The notes under the pieces were generated by a model. That model searched no databases, had not been told where the DNA came from, and was given only the letters and a program-made list of their open reading frames with translations. A stretch of 64,000 nucleotides of DNA from Paenibacillus sp. 32352 (lineage in GTDB: Bacteria; Bacillota; Bacilli; Paenibacillales; NBRC-103111): contig NZ_MZNT01000005.1 in NCBI RefSeq assembly GCF_002042965.1, positions 310,001-374,000 on the forward strand. The letters are read 5' to 3'. The position numbers were made by a program, and so were the translations under genes. Shown piece by piece: positions 8,875-16,066 of the stretch (its first letter is position 1; the number at the start of each line of letters is the position of its first letter).

Positions 8875-8915
8875 CTTCGACATCTCCTTTTTACTGGATC
8901 TTGATGAGTGATCAT

Positions 8916-8932
8916 TTATGCTCCTAGCATAA
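8916..8932. promoter_or_regulatory. Palindrome in the phyH/araC divergent promoter (copy 1)
   Basis: Perfect inverted repeat TTATGCT-CCT-AGCATAA. The same half-sites TATGCT and AGCATA return at 9020-9037, nearer to the araC gene, suggesting one regulator bound at both. Confidence 0.5.
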
Positions 8933-9019
8933 GGCAAAAGGCTGTCAGGATGAAGTAACAATGATGCTAACTAATCCTACGATCCTGCTATTGCTATGGA
9001 AAATGGGGAGCTGATCGTA

Positions 9020-9037
9020 TATGCTGGTATCAGCATA
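9020..9037. promoter_or_regulatory. Palindrome in the phyH/araC divergent promoter (copy 2)
   Basis: Perfect inverted repeat TATGCTG-GTAT-CAGCATA, 33 bases before the araC start. It shares half-sites with 8916-8932. Confidence 0.5.
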
Positions 9038-9069
9038 ATCCGCACTAGCAAGGAGGCTGACACAGGGAT

Positions 9070-9876
9070 ATGAGAACAGACCCCGATAACCGAACCTTTC
9101 ATTACGATGGGAAAGCGTATGGCATTGTCATTGCAGGCCATTTTGACAAGCCGGTTACGTATGTGACCAAACGGCCCGAGGGCATGAGCGATTGGCTTAT
9201 CACCTACACGTTGAGCGGCGAAGGCTATTTTAGGACTCCGGGGCAGGAAACCGTCTGCAAAGCGGGGGATGTAACGCTGCTTAGAGCGGGAACTCCGCAT
9301 CAATATGGAACCGTAAGCGGGCAAAGCTGGCATTTTGTCTGGGCTCACTTCTCCGATCGTTTCATGGAATCACGCCTGCTGCCGGAGGCCGATCTGGTGG
9401 TTCAGTCCGTTGACAATTCCTCCTCCCGCAAACGAATCTACCGTACCTTCAAAAAAATTATTAATGATTTCAGGGAACGCGGCGAATATTGGCATGAGCT
9501 GTGCCTGAACGGTTTGCGTGAAATCCTGCTTCTGTTAGCCCAAAAAAGCATTCAGCGGCTCGACGCGCGGATCGAGGAGACGTTGAACTATTTATCCCTG
9601 CACATGCGTAAGCCGCTTCGCATTGATGAGCTGTCCCGCAGCATCGGTCTGTCCCCCTCCCGGCTGTCCCATTTGTTCAAGGAGAGTACAGGACTTTCCA
9701 TCATCGATACCTTGAACCGGATGCGAATCAGGCAGGCTGCCCTTATGATCGAGCATACCGACCGGAGCTTGACCGAAATCGCTTATGACGTCGGTTACCA
9801 GAATTACAATCACTTCACCAAGCAGTTCCGCAAGCATTATGGCGTGAACCCGGGCTCCTATAAAAGGACGACCTAG
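9070..9876 (+). CDS. AraC-family regulator with N-terminal cupin
   Basis: 268 residues. The N-terminal part (about 20-100) is an AraC-type cupin with the pattern G-x-G-Y-F-R-T-P-G-Q-E and G-D-V-T-L-L-R-A-G-T-P-H-Q-Y. The C-terminal 100 residues hold two helix-turn-helix motifs, ending in the standard I-A-Y-D-V-G-Y-Q-N-Y-N-H-F-T-K-Q-F-R-K-H-Y-G. The start has AAGGAGG in front. It is transcribed away from the phyH-isomerase pair across a region with two palindromes and most likely activates that pair in response to a sugar. Its 3' end leads into repeat R2. Confidence 0.9.
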   Translation: MRTDPDNRTFHYDGKAYGIVIAGHFDKPVTYVTKRPEGMSDWLITYTLSGEGYFRTPGQETVCKAGDVTLLRAGTPHQYGTVSGQSWHFVWAHFSDRFMESRLLPEADLVVQSVDNSSSRKRIYRTFKKIINDFRERGEYWHELCLNGLREILLLLAQKSIQRLDARIEETLNYLSLHMRKPLRIDELSRSIGLSPSRLSHLFKESTGLSIIDTLNRMRIRQAALMIEHTDRSLTEIAYDVGYQNYNHFTKQFRKHYGVNPGSYKRTT

Positions 9877-9897
9877 CCTGTTCGAAAAAAAAGAAGA

Positions 9898-9915
9898 GGA
9901 CGCTGTTGAGCGTCC
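9898..9915. terminator. Terminator hairpin, left copy flanking repeat R2
   Basis: Hairpin GGACGCTGTTGAGCGTCC, preceded by an A-rich run (AAAAAAAAGAAG). An identical 18-base copy lies at 10124-10141 on the other side of R2. Confidence 0.65.
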
Positions 9916-10123
9916 TGTCTGTCGAGAAACCTAGTTTTGCGAGAACTTTGCTAAATATGGAGGTAGGGTATTCCTCGGAAGAGTTTACGTCCGCCTTTGA
10001 AACCCGTGAAAAATACCACTAAATCTGATCCCTTTCACGGGTTTCAACAGCGGCTGGAGGGGCATACCCCACCGTAGTATATTGGCAATAGTTCAAGCTC
10101 TTTTAGGTTTCTTGACAGCCTAA
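9916..10123 (-). repeat. R2: 208-bp palindromic element, inverted relative to R1
   Basis: Its reverse complement follows R1 nearly throughout: terminal TGTCAAGAAACCT, then GAGCTTGAACTATTGCC, GGGGTATGCC, CTGTTGAAACCCGTGAAA, the closing arm and GGTTTCTCGACA. It differs in length from R1 by a single base. It is flanked by two identical terminator hairpins. This fills most of the 347-base gap between the araC gene and the DUF6807 gene. Confidence 0.85.
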
Positions 10124-10141
10124 GGACGCTGTTGAGCGTCC
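10124..10141. terminator. Terminator hairpin, right copy flanking repeat R2
   Basis: Identical to 9898-9915 (GGACGCTGTTGAGCGTCC). It lies between R2 and the truncated copy R2b. Confidence 0.6.
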
Positions 10142-10217
10142 TGAGTTTATCGAGAAACCTGAAAAGTTGCTTTGATACCAGGCGGGGTATATTCTCCGGC
10201 CAAGCTTCTGAAGCAGA
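10142..10217 (-). repeat. R2b: truncated copy of the R element
   Basis: Begins TGAGTTTATCGAGAAACCTG, which is the reverse complement of the R1 right end including its flanking bases, continues with GGCGGGGTAT and CTCCGGCC, and stops next to the DUF6807 stop codon at 10224. It forms a tandem with R2, with one shared hairpin as spacer. Confidence 0.6.
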
Positions 10218-10223
10218 ACCACG

Positions 10224-11489
10224 TCAGACCGGGAATGATGGATTTGGAGCATCCCTCACTACAGCCACCGCAGGGGAAATGTATTCGGCATAGCGTTCCC
10301 CGACAGCTCCGCTCTCGACGTCACCTGCATGTACATACAGCCGATGGCGCATCCCGACTGTCCCCCCGCTCCGCAGGTCATACCCGCCGTTAAAGTGGAA
10401 GTTCGCAGGCGTGAACGGGCCGTAATCACGTACGAACCATTGCTTGGCGAACGTTTCGTTATCCGGCGCTGAGAAGACGGCAATGCCCGCCTCCGCGAAC
10501 TCCTTGGCATCTTTGCCATCCGCCGGGTTCATGCGGAGAAACAGCTTGCCGCTGTAATCTACCCATTCGGTAACGGTTCCAAAAATATTCGCTTCGCCTA
10601 CAGCCCCGTTCGCCGCCGTCAACCGTCCCGTGTGATGGGCGTTGATCTGCTCGTTGACGCGAATAAACGGAAAGCCGCCTTCCTTGGTGCTGCCAAAGGT
10701 CACGTCCCCATTAATCGCATGAAGTTGAGTAGCAAGATCCAAATACCGCGATTCCCGAGGCAGGTTGTAGACCCGGATGGATCGGGTTTCTTGAAGAAGG
10801 AGATTTCCGTTCTCATCCTGCCAGTCGATCAGTGCGGTCAGATGACCGAACACCGGACCGCTCTCCAGCGTCAAAAATTTGCGGTGAACCTGCCGTCCCT
10901 CCCCGCGGAACTCGTGGTAGAGCTTGTGGCCGTTCACATCGTCATGGCCCCACCATATGCCATGATGGTGCAGGTGATCGTCCGGACCGTCCTGAATCAG
11001 CGATTTGCCGTGAGGTCCGACCAGCGGATACAAGTAAGGCTTGGCGACATCGCGGGAGTACATGTATCGGGTAACAAGATGCCCTTCGATGCTGATTATG
11101 ACGCGGGCATTCTCTTCCTGAAGGTCCAGGAAGACCCCTGGTATGTCGGCCCACGGGTTTTGCCGGCGGTCGACCGGCACTGCCTCCGTCCGCGCACGCT
11201 TGACGAGAAGCAGCGAGGATTCGCCGCCTGCGGGCCGTTCCCGCAGCAGTATATACAGCGCCGGCTCCGGCACGGCGCCTGTTGGTGTCGACGCCATGCC
11301 CGCCCGGCTTAGCTGGCAGGGATACTCGGCTCCGCTCGCCTCGTCGACGGCAAAGAGATGATCATCGCCGGCCCAATCGCTCAGCGTGACAAATACCGCT
11401 TCGTCCGGCTCCGCTCGGACCACAGCAGGCATCGGCGCATCCTCGCGGATGGTCAGGCTGATCCATCGATTCTTTTCCAGATTGTTCAT
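10224..11489 (-). CDS. DUF6807 (PmoA-like) family protein
   Basis: 421 residues of the family called DUF6807 or PmoA, found next to sugar dehydrogenases in many soil bacteria. The central H-L-H-H-H-G-I-W-W-G-H-D-D-V-N-G stretch (about 175-190) is the family hallmark and could bind metal; the C-terminal half has R-M-N-P-A-D-G-K-D and H-F-N-G-G-Y-D-L-R-S-G. There is no signal peptide. The start ATG follows AGGAGGG. It lies behind the Gfo/Idh dehydrogenase in the same direction (94 bases), with an araC gene divergent from the pair. The biochemical role is unknown; the methane-oxygenase name for the family is not a reliable guide. Confidence 0.8.
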   Translation of the reverse strand: MNNLEKNRWISLTIREDAPMPAVVRAEPDEAVFVTLSDWAGDDHLFAVDEASGAEYPCQLSRAGMASTPTGAVPEPALYILLRERPAGGESSLLLVKRARTEAVPVDRRQNPWADIPGVFLDLQEENARVIISIEGHLVTRYMYSRDVAKPYLYPLVGPHGKSLIQDGPDDHLHHHGIWWGHDDVNGHKLYHEFRGEGRQVHRKFLTLESGPVFGHLTALIDWQDENGNLLLQETRSIRVYNLPRESRYLDLATQLHAINGDVTFGSTKEGGFPFIRVNEQINAHHTGRLTAANGAVGEANIFGTVTEWVDYSGKLFLRMNPADGKDAKEFAEAGIAVFSAPDNETFAKQWFVRDYGPFTPANFHFNGGYDLRSGGTVGMRHRLYVHAGDVESGAVGERYAEYISPAVAVVRDAPNPSFPV

Positions 11490-11583
11490 ATTCTTCCCTC
11501 CTATCGGCCTTCGCCGCTCACAGTGATATCGTTCCGCCCCAAAGTTGTAACCGCGTTTTTCTTATCGCCACCTGCTAGTTTTT

Positions 11584-12729
11584 TTACTCTCCTGATACTT
11601 TTATTTCATTATTCCCGAAGCCGGTAACGGAGCGTGTCTTCTCATAGAAATGCGTTGCATTCGCCTGGATTCCTTCCCTCGTATAAAAAGGATCGTCCTT
11701 GGTCAGCGGCAGCTTCACCCGCTCTCCCGTGCTGGCCGATTTATAAATAGCCGTAATCAGCTCCAATGTATTGCGGCCGCTGACTCCATCGATCAAGATG
11801 CTGGAACCGTTCTCAATCGCTTGCAGCACGTTATCGATTTGCCCCCTATGTCCCAAGTGCGGCAGATCGGGCAGCGCATCATATTGCGCTTGTATTTGCG
11901 TCTCCAGCGGAACGTTCGGTTCAGGGAAGCCGTTTTCTTTGGAGATGGAAGCTTTAACCTTCCATGGCGTAGAAATACGTGCGGCCGTCCCTTGGAAAAT
12001 GAGCTGCTGTTCCTCTCCATGGTGAACTACCGAGCTGGTGACCTGCGCAAGAGCACCGCCCGAATAGCGCAAAATCGCGACGGACAGGTCCTCGACCTCT
12101 GCATTATCATGGGAAGTATTGCTCATGATGGCCTGTACCTCTTCCGGCATTCCCATCATCCACTGCAGTGCATCGATATGATGAACGGCATGGTTGATCG
12201 TGCAGCCGCCGCCTTCCTTCTCCCATGTGCCGCGCCACCAAAGATCATAATAGCAATGTCCCCGCCACCAGTAGGAGTCGACTTGAGCATGAACAATGTT
12301 GCCTGCCAACCCTTGCTCCAGGGTTTGCTTCAGCTTCATCATCGGGTTCGTAAAACGATTTTGCGCAATAACCGATAAGATCCTGCCGGATTCCTCGGCA
12401 GCCCGGTTCATGTCGTCGCATTCTTGCAGGGATGAGGCCATAGGCTTCTCCACAATCACATGGGAGCCCGCACGCAAAAAGTCTTGCGTAATGAAAGCAT
12501 GGGTATAGGGCGGCGTACACACGGAGACAAGATCAATGCCTTGCCCGAGCAGCTCCTTATAATCCTGCACCGCGACCGCATTCAATCCGTATTTGCGTAT
12601 GGCCTCCTCCGCCTTATCCTTGAACACATCGGCGACCGCAACAATCTGGCATCGGTCCGAAAATGATAAATAGGCATCCATATGCGCCCTGGATATAGAG
12701 CCCGTCCCAATAACCGCGACTCGAATCAT
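11584..12729 (-). CDS. Gfo/Idh/MocA-family NAD(P)-dependent dehydrogenase
   Basis: 381 residues. The N-terminal Rossmann fold starts V-A-V-I-G-T-G-S-I-S-R-A-H, and the family motif E-K-P-M-A lies at about residue 94. The C-terminal substrate-binding domain holds the putative catalytic pair in G-G-G-C-T-I-N-H-A-V-H-H-I-D. It oxidises a hydroxyl of a sugar or cyclitol. The start ATG has AAAGGAG in front. It forms a pair with the DUF6807 gene, controlled by the divergent AraC protein. The substrate is not identifiable. Confidence 0.9.
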   Translation of the reverse strand: MIRVAVIGTGSISRAHMDAYLSFSDRCQIVAVADVFKDKAEEAIRKYGLNAVAVQDYKELLGQGIDLVSVCTPPYTHAFITQDFLRAGSHVIVEKPMASSLQECDDMNRAAEESGRILSVIAQNRFTNPMMKLKQTLEQGLAGNIVHAQVDSYWWRGHCYYDLWWRGTWEKEGGGCTINHAVHHIDALQWMMGMPEEVQAIMSNTSHDNAEVEDLSVAILRYSGGALAQVTSSVVHHGEEQQLIFQGTAARISTPWKVKASISKENGFPEPNVPLETQIQAQYDALPDLPHLGHRGQIDNVLQAIENGSSILIDGVSGRNTLELITAIYKSASTGERVKLPLTKDDPFYTREGIQANATHFYEKTRSVTGFGNNEIKVSGE

Positions 12730-12877
12730 ATTTTTCCACTCCTTTGCAATGGTTGTTCCTTCTTAATCATAAAAGAAAGGCCCACTCATTTATGAAGCAA
12801 TGTTGTGGTTATATGTTGGGATCTTGCTATAATGGAAGAAATGAATTCGATGGATGCATGGAGGGTGAACGATACTC

Positions 12878-13723
12878 ATGGGAGCCAGACCGTTCGAATT
12901 TGACTATCGAAGAACTTCGGAGGTTGTATTCAAGGAAGTGTTTCATGCCCATCCTGAAATGGAATTTACCTATGTACATGAAGGGGAGGGCAGCCTGATT
13001 GTGGATGGCAAAAGCTACCCGGTGGAGCCCGGCACCCTGATGGTCTTTCAACCCTTTCAGCTGCATCGCGTACAGATCCATGTCGCACCGGAGCGTCCTT
13101 TTGTAAGAAGCCTGATCCAGTTCGATCCGCTGCTGCTCCAGCCCTATTGGGACAGCTTCCCGCTGCTCAAGCATTTTTTTCATTCTCTTAAGCAGCAGCA
13201 AGCAGGAGGCAGACCTTGGCATCACCTGAACGAATCGGGTGCCCTCGTAACGGTCATGAAGCAGTTTCATGAAAGCAAGTGCAGGCTTAAACCACAAGAA
13301 TACCAAGAAGAGTATATGTTTTTCCTGTTAAGCTTCATCAAGCAGCTGCAGCAGCTTGAGCGGCAGCCGGAAACCGCTTCGAATGTGGAGTCGAAATTTT
13401 CCCACCGCGCAGAGGAAGTCATGCAGTGGGTCGAGCGGCATTATCAGGAGCCCTTCCGATTGGAGACGATGGCCAAGGATTTGCATGTCTCCCGCTATCA
13501 TATCGCCCATCTGTTCAAGGAAGCGACAGGGACCACGATCCTTGCCTATGTTCAAGCGACAAGAATCCGGCATGCTTGCATTTGGTTAACCAAAACCTCG
13601 CTTACTATTCCGGAGATCGCCGTAAGGGTCGGCATTCCCAACCCCTCCTATTTCTGCAAGCTATTCAGGGAAACGATGGGGATTACTCCGCATCAATATC
13701 GGTTGAAGGTTAGGACGCCTTAG
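12878..13723 (+). CDS. AraC-family regulator with cupin domain
   Basis: 281 residues. The N-terminal cupin holds F-H-A-H-P-E-M-E-F-T-Y-V-H-E-G-E-G and the P-G-T-L-M-V-F-Q-P-F-Q-L-H pattern. The C-terminal AraC domain (about 180-278) has two helix-turn-helix motifs ending L-F-R-E-T-M-G-I-T-P-H-Q-Y-R. GGAGGG lies 12 bases before the ATG; a TATAAT at 12828-12833 is the likely -10. It is divergent from the dehydrogenase-DUF6807 pair. Its TAG stop lies inside the left hairpin of repeat R3, so the last residues may derive from the junction with that element. Confidence 0.88.
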   Translation: MGARPFEFDYRRTSEVVFKEVFHAHPEMEFTYVHEGEGSLIVDGKSYPVEPGTLMVFQPFQLHRVQIHVAPERPFVRSLIQFDPLLLQPYWDSFPLLKHFFHSLKQQQAGGRPWHHLNESGALVTVMKQFHESKCRLKPQEYQEEYMFFLLSFIKQLQQLERQPETASNVESKFSHRAEEVMQWVERHYQEPFRLETMAKDLHVSRYHIAHLFKEATGTTILAYVQATRIRHACIWLTKTSLTIPEIAVRVGIPNPSYFCKLFRETMGITPHQYRLKVRTP

Positions 13724-13727
13724 GCGT

Positions 13728-14046
13728 GGTGGGGATGTCGGGAAACCTGCGGATATGAAAAATGGCTTCGATCCACCGGTGGGGTATCCCCCTCCGGCCA
13801 CTGTTGTTCTCGGGAAACCTATAGAAGGACTCGAAATATGCTATTATCCTTCAGCGGGATTTCCCTTCCAGCCAGGCTTCCGAAGCAGGCTTTGCTGTGC
13901 AAAGCCCCAAGCTGTTGAAACCCGTGAATCTGATTCAATATAGCGGTATTTTCACGGATTTCAAAGGCTGACGTAAACTCCTCCGAGGCATACCCCACTT
14001 CTGTATATAACATGTTTCTCGTAAACCGGTTTCCCGACATACCAAA
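13728..14046 (+). repeat. R3: long variant (about 319 bp) of the R element
   Basis: Same orientation as R1. It has ends TGTCGGGAAACCTG and GGTTTCCCGACA, the GGGGTAT/ATACCCC arms and TTGAAACCCGTGAA. An extra internal stretch of about 110 bp (roughly 13806-13915) begins with a second end-like TCTCGGGAAACCTA and holds the hairpin GGCTTTGC-TGT-GCAAAGCC. The extra part resembles repeat R4. Flanking hairpins share the GACGCC/GGCGTC stem (13715-13727 and 14047-14062) but differ in their loops. It fills the 354-base gap between the araC gene and the amine oxidase gene. Confidence 0.8.
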
Positions 14047-14062
14047 GACGCCCGGAGGCGTC
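14047..14062 (-). terminator. Terminator hairpin of the amine oxidase gene, right flank of R3
   Basis: Stem GACGCC/GGCGTC with loop CGGA. On the minus strand it is followed by TTTGG, a weak T-run. It lies 15 bases beyond the oxidase stop codon. Confidence 0.55.
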
Positions 14063-14077
14063 CAAAGGGCAGGTAGA

Positions 14078-15220
14078 TTAAAGGGTAAATCTGGAGAGGG
14101 AGAAAGGGCTGATATCCTGGGACGTTGAGCCCTTAACGATAAGATCGGATAGTATTTCACCGACAACGCTGGAGAATTTGAAGCCATGACCGGAGAATCC
14201 CCCGGCCATCCAGATCCGATCATGCTCCGGATGCTTGTCGATAATGAAATCTTCATCTGCCGTCATTTCATACTTGCATACAGCCCCACGAAGCAAACGG
14301 CCGGAAGCGCGAGGCATGAACTGCTCCAGCGCCTGGCGCAAATCCTGTTCGTCCTCGGGATACGTGCCGAACGGCTCAAAAGCTTTGCCCGGCTGCCACG
14401 GCTGCCCGGCATCATGCCGGCCAATCTTGACGCCGGAGCCCTTCAATCCGGGAAAGCCATAGTACCCTCTCCCTTCCCATCCAAACGTGAATCCGGGGAA
14501 TTCGGCATGATCGAAAAGCGTCTCATCCGCTTCGAACCACCCCACCGCTTTTCTGACAGGCCGTATAGGCAGCTGGCTGAAGCCGTCGAGGAAGCCGAAC
14601 CAAGCCCCCAGGCTGACGATGATCCGTTCAGCCGTGAATTTCGCGGTAGGCGTATGCACGGCCACATGGCTTGGAGCAGCTTCAATACGCACCACCGGGC
14701 TGTGGGGTAAGATTACCGCGCCGTGAGCAGCAGCCTGCTTCCGGAAGGCCCCGACACAAGCCTCGCTTAAGAGAAAGCCAGCCTGCCGCTCATACAGCCC
14801 GATATACGAATCGGGCAGGCGAATGCCTTTCCAACGGAAGCGAATCTCTTCCGCCGTCAGATAATCAACGGACAGCCCGTGCTCCTTCGTTCGCTCCCAT
14901 TTGCTCTTTAAGCCGGAAGCCTCGGCGGAACCCAGGTTCAACACGCCGGAACGGACAAACAAAGTATCTCCCGTGACGGATTCCAATTCCGACCACAGCT
15001 CATCGGAACGAAGCGCCATGGCCGTATAGGTCGGATTTCCGGCATAGGCGTGACGCATGAGTCTTGTTTCGCCATGATGGCTCCCCGACGTATGAGGCGG
15101 ATCGAACGCATCGAGCAGCAGTGTCTTCACACCTTGCCTCGCTAAATAGTAGCCTGCGCTCATCCCCATCGAACCGGCGCCAACGACGATAACATCGTAT
15201 GAAGTACTTATAGGAGTCAC
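14078..15220 (-). CDS. solA: FAD-dependent amine oxidase, sarcosine oxidase/N-methyltryptophan oxidase family
   Basis: 380 residues, the size of monomeric sarcosine oxidase and SolA. The Rossmann motif V-V-G-A-G-S-M-G-M-S-A-G (about 12-23) binds FAD. S-H-H-G-E-T-R-L-M-R-H-A-Y matches the active-site loop, and Cys in G-A-V-C-K-Y-E-M-T (about 314) is the expected site of covalent FAD attachment. The reaction would be oxidative demethylation of an N-methyl amino acid, giving formaldehyde and H2O2. It starts at GTG 15220, close behind AAAAAGGAA; no better start is present. It is the last gene in the direction of the sulfur-type cluster, separated from it by R4, so membership is uncertain. The symbol reflects family only. 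Confidence 0.82.
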   Translation of the reverse strand: MTPISTSYDVIVVGAGSMGMSAGYYLARQGVKTLLLDAFDPPHTSGSHHGETRLMRHAYAGNPTYTAMALRSDELWSELESVTGDTLFVRSGVLNLGSAEASGLKSKWERTKEHGLSVDYLTAEEIRFRWKGIRLPDSYIGLYERQAGFLLSEACVGAFRKQAAAHGAVILPHSPVVRIEAAPSHVAVHTPTAKFTAERIIVSLGAWFGFLDGFSQLPIRPVRKAVGWFEADETLFDHAEFPGFTFGWEGRGYYGFPGLKGSGVKIGRHDAGQPWQPGKAFEPFGTYPEDEQDLRQALEQFMPRASGRLLRGAVCKYEMTADEDFIIDKHPEHDRIWMAGGFSGHGFKFSSVVGEILSDLIVKGSTSQDISPFSLSRFTL

Positions 15221-15313
15221 CTTCCTTTTTCATCCCGTTGCGATAATTCAATCTTAGCAGCCGCGTGCGTTGTTATGAACCCCTTTATAGTGCCAGTCAA
15301 GTAAAGAAAAAAA

Positions 15314-15336
15314 GGAGTTCAACCGCTATGAACTCC
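15314..15336 (-). terminator. Terminator hairpin adjoining repeat R4
   Basis: Stem GGAGTTCA/TGAACTCC with loop ACCGCTA. On the minus strand it is followed by a run of Ts (AAAAAAA at 15307-15313 on the plus strand). It ends the minus-strand cluster downstream of the GNAT gene, beyond R4. Confidence 0.75.
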
Positions 15337-15484
15337 CTAAGGCTGTTGAAACCTATAAAGCCTGCAACAACAATATACCCATTGGGGTATATGCCTCCGA
15401 CATAGCTTAACAAGCAGGCTTTGCTCTGCAAACTCCTGACCGTTGAAATCTGTGAGCTTTCATTAAATTTGGCAGGCAGGTTTA
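15337..15484. repeat. R4: degenerate R-type element after the GNAT gene
   Basis: Starts CTAAGGCTGTTGAAACCT right after a terminator hairpin, resembling the R-element end TTAGGCTGTCAAGAAACCT. It contains TTGGGGTATATGCCTCCGAC and AAGCAGGCTTTGCT-CTGCAAA, the latter shared with R3. It ends near AGGTTTACGAG, which overlaps the GNAT stop codon at 15482-15484. No second hairpin is seen, so it is probably truncated. Confidence 0.55.
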
Positions 15485-16060
15485 CGAGCTCCTTTTCTCT
15501 GCTTCGCGGGTGCTTGCTCTCGATACCAGCTGTTCCAGAGCCTTCGCGTGCAGCGGAAGACGATAGCTTTTGACCAAGTTTTCCCCATTGGAAAAGTCTT
15601 TGTCATAGGCACGCTCAAAGCCGAGCCGTTCATACAGCCGGACGGCTGACTGCATCAGATCCGAAGTGTGCAGATGCAGAACCGGAGCGCCCAAAGCGAT
15701 CGTCCGTTTGACGCTTTCTATAATCAGCTCCGTCGCCACACCCTGTCCGCGGGCGGAGGGCAGGACGGATAGCAAACGGATGATCGGAGTGTGGATTTCC
15801 AGCTCCGGTCTTCCATAGGCGGCTTCTGAGGAGACAAACATCTGTACACTGCCGACGATCTCGCCGTCTTGTTCAGCCACGAGGGTCGCTATTGCTTTCT
15901 CGTTATCTACCGCAGCCAGGATCCCTTCCCGATAAGCCTCCCAACGGGGAGGCGCCATCACGGCTTCGTACTGCACATAAGCGGCAAGCATCAGATGTTG
16001 AATCGCTTCTCTGTCGGATGCAGCAGCATCCCGGATCGTTAGGGTGCTCAAGCTCCCCAT
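15482..16060 (-). CDS. GNAT-family N-acetyltransferase
   Basis: 192 residues with the GNAT acetyl-CoA site R-L-L-S-V-L-P-S-A-R-G-Q-G-V-A (about 90-104) and a C-terminal Y-E-R-L-G-F-E-R motif. It follows the M20 amidohydrolase gene with an 8-base stop/start overlap. In B. subtilis, S-modified cysteines are N-acetylated, oxidised by a flavin enzyme and then deacetylated; this gene sits next to a deacylase and in a cluster with two flavin monooxygenases, so it is a candidate for the acetylation step. Specificity cannot be read from sequence. The stop codon lies at the end of repeat R4, so its C-terminus may have been reshaped. Confidence 0.83.
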   Translation of the reverse strand: MGSLSTLTIRDAAASDREAIQHLMLAAYVQYEAVMAPPRWEAYREGILAAVDNEKAIATLVAEQDGEIVGSVQMFVSSEAAYGRPELEIHTPIIRLLSVLPSARGQGVATELIIESVKRTIALGAPVLHLHTSDLMQSAVRLYERLGFERAYDKDFSNGENLVKSYRLPLHAKALEQLVSRASTREAEKRSS

Positions 16061-16066
16061 CCTTCA

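Noticed and set aside
10632..11312. 226-codon frame antisense to the DUF6807 gene
   Set aside because: A shadow frame inside a well supported gene.
13819..14256. Open frame of 145 codons on the minus strand across R3
   Set aside because: It begins inside the amine oxidase gene in another frame and owes its conservation to the repeat element.
186..15484. R elements as a CRISPR array
   Set aside because: Copies are kilobases apart, about 200 bp long, in both orientations, with no regular spacers and no cas genes.
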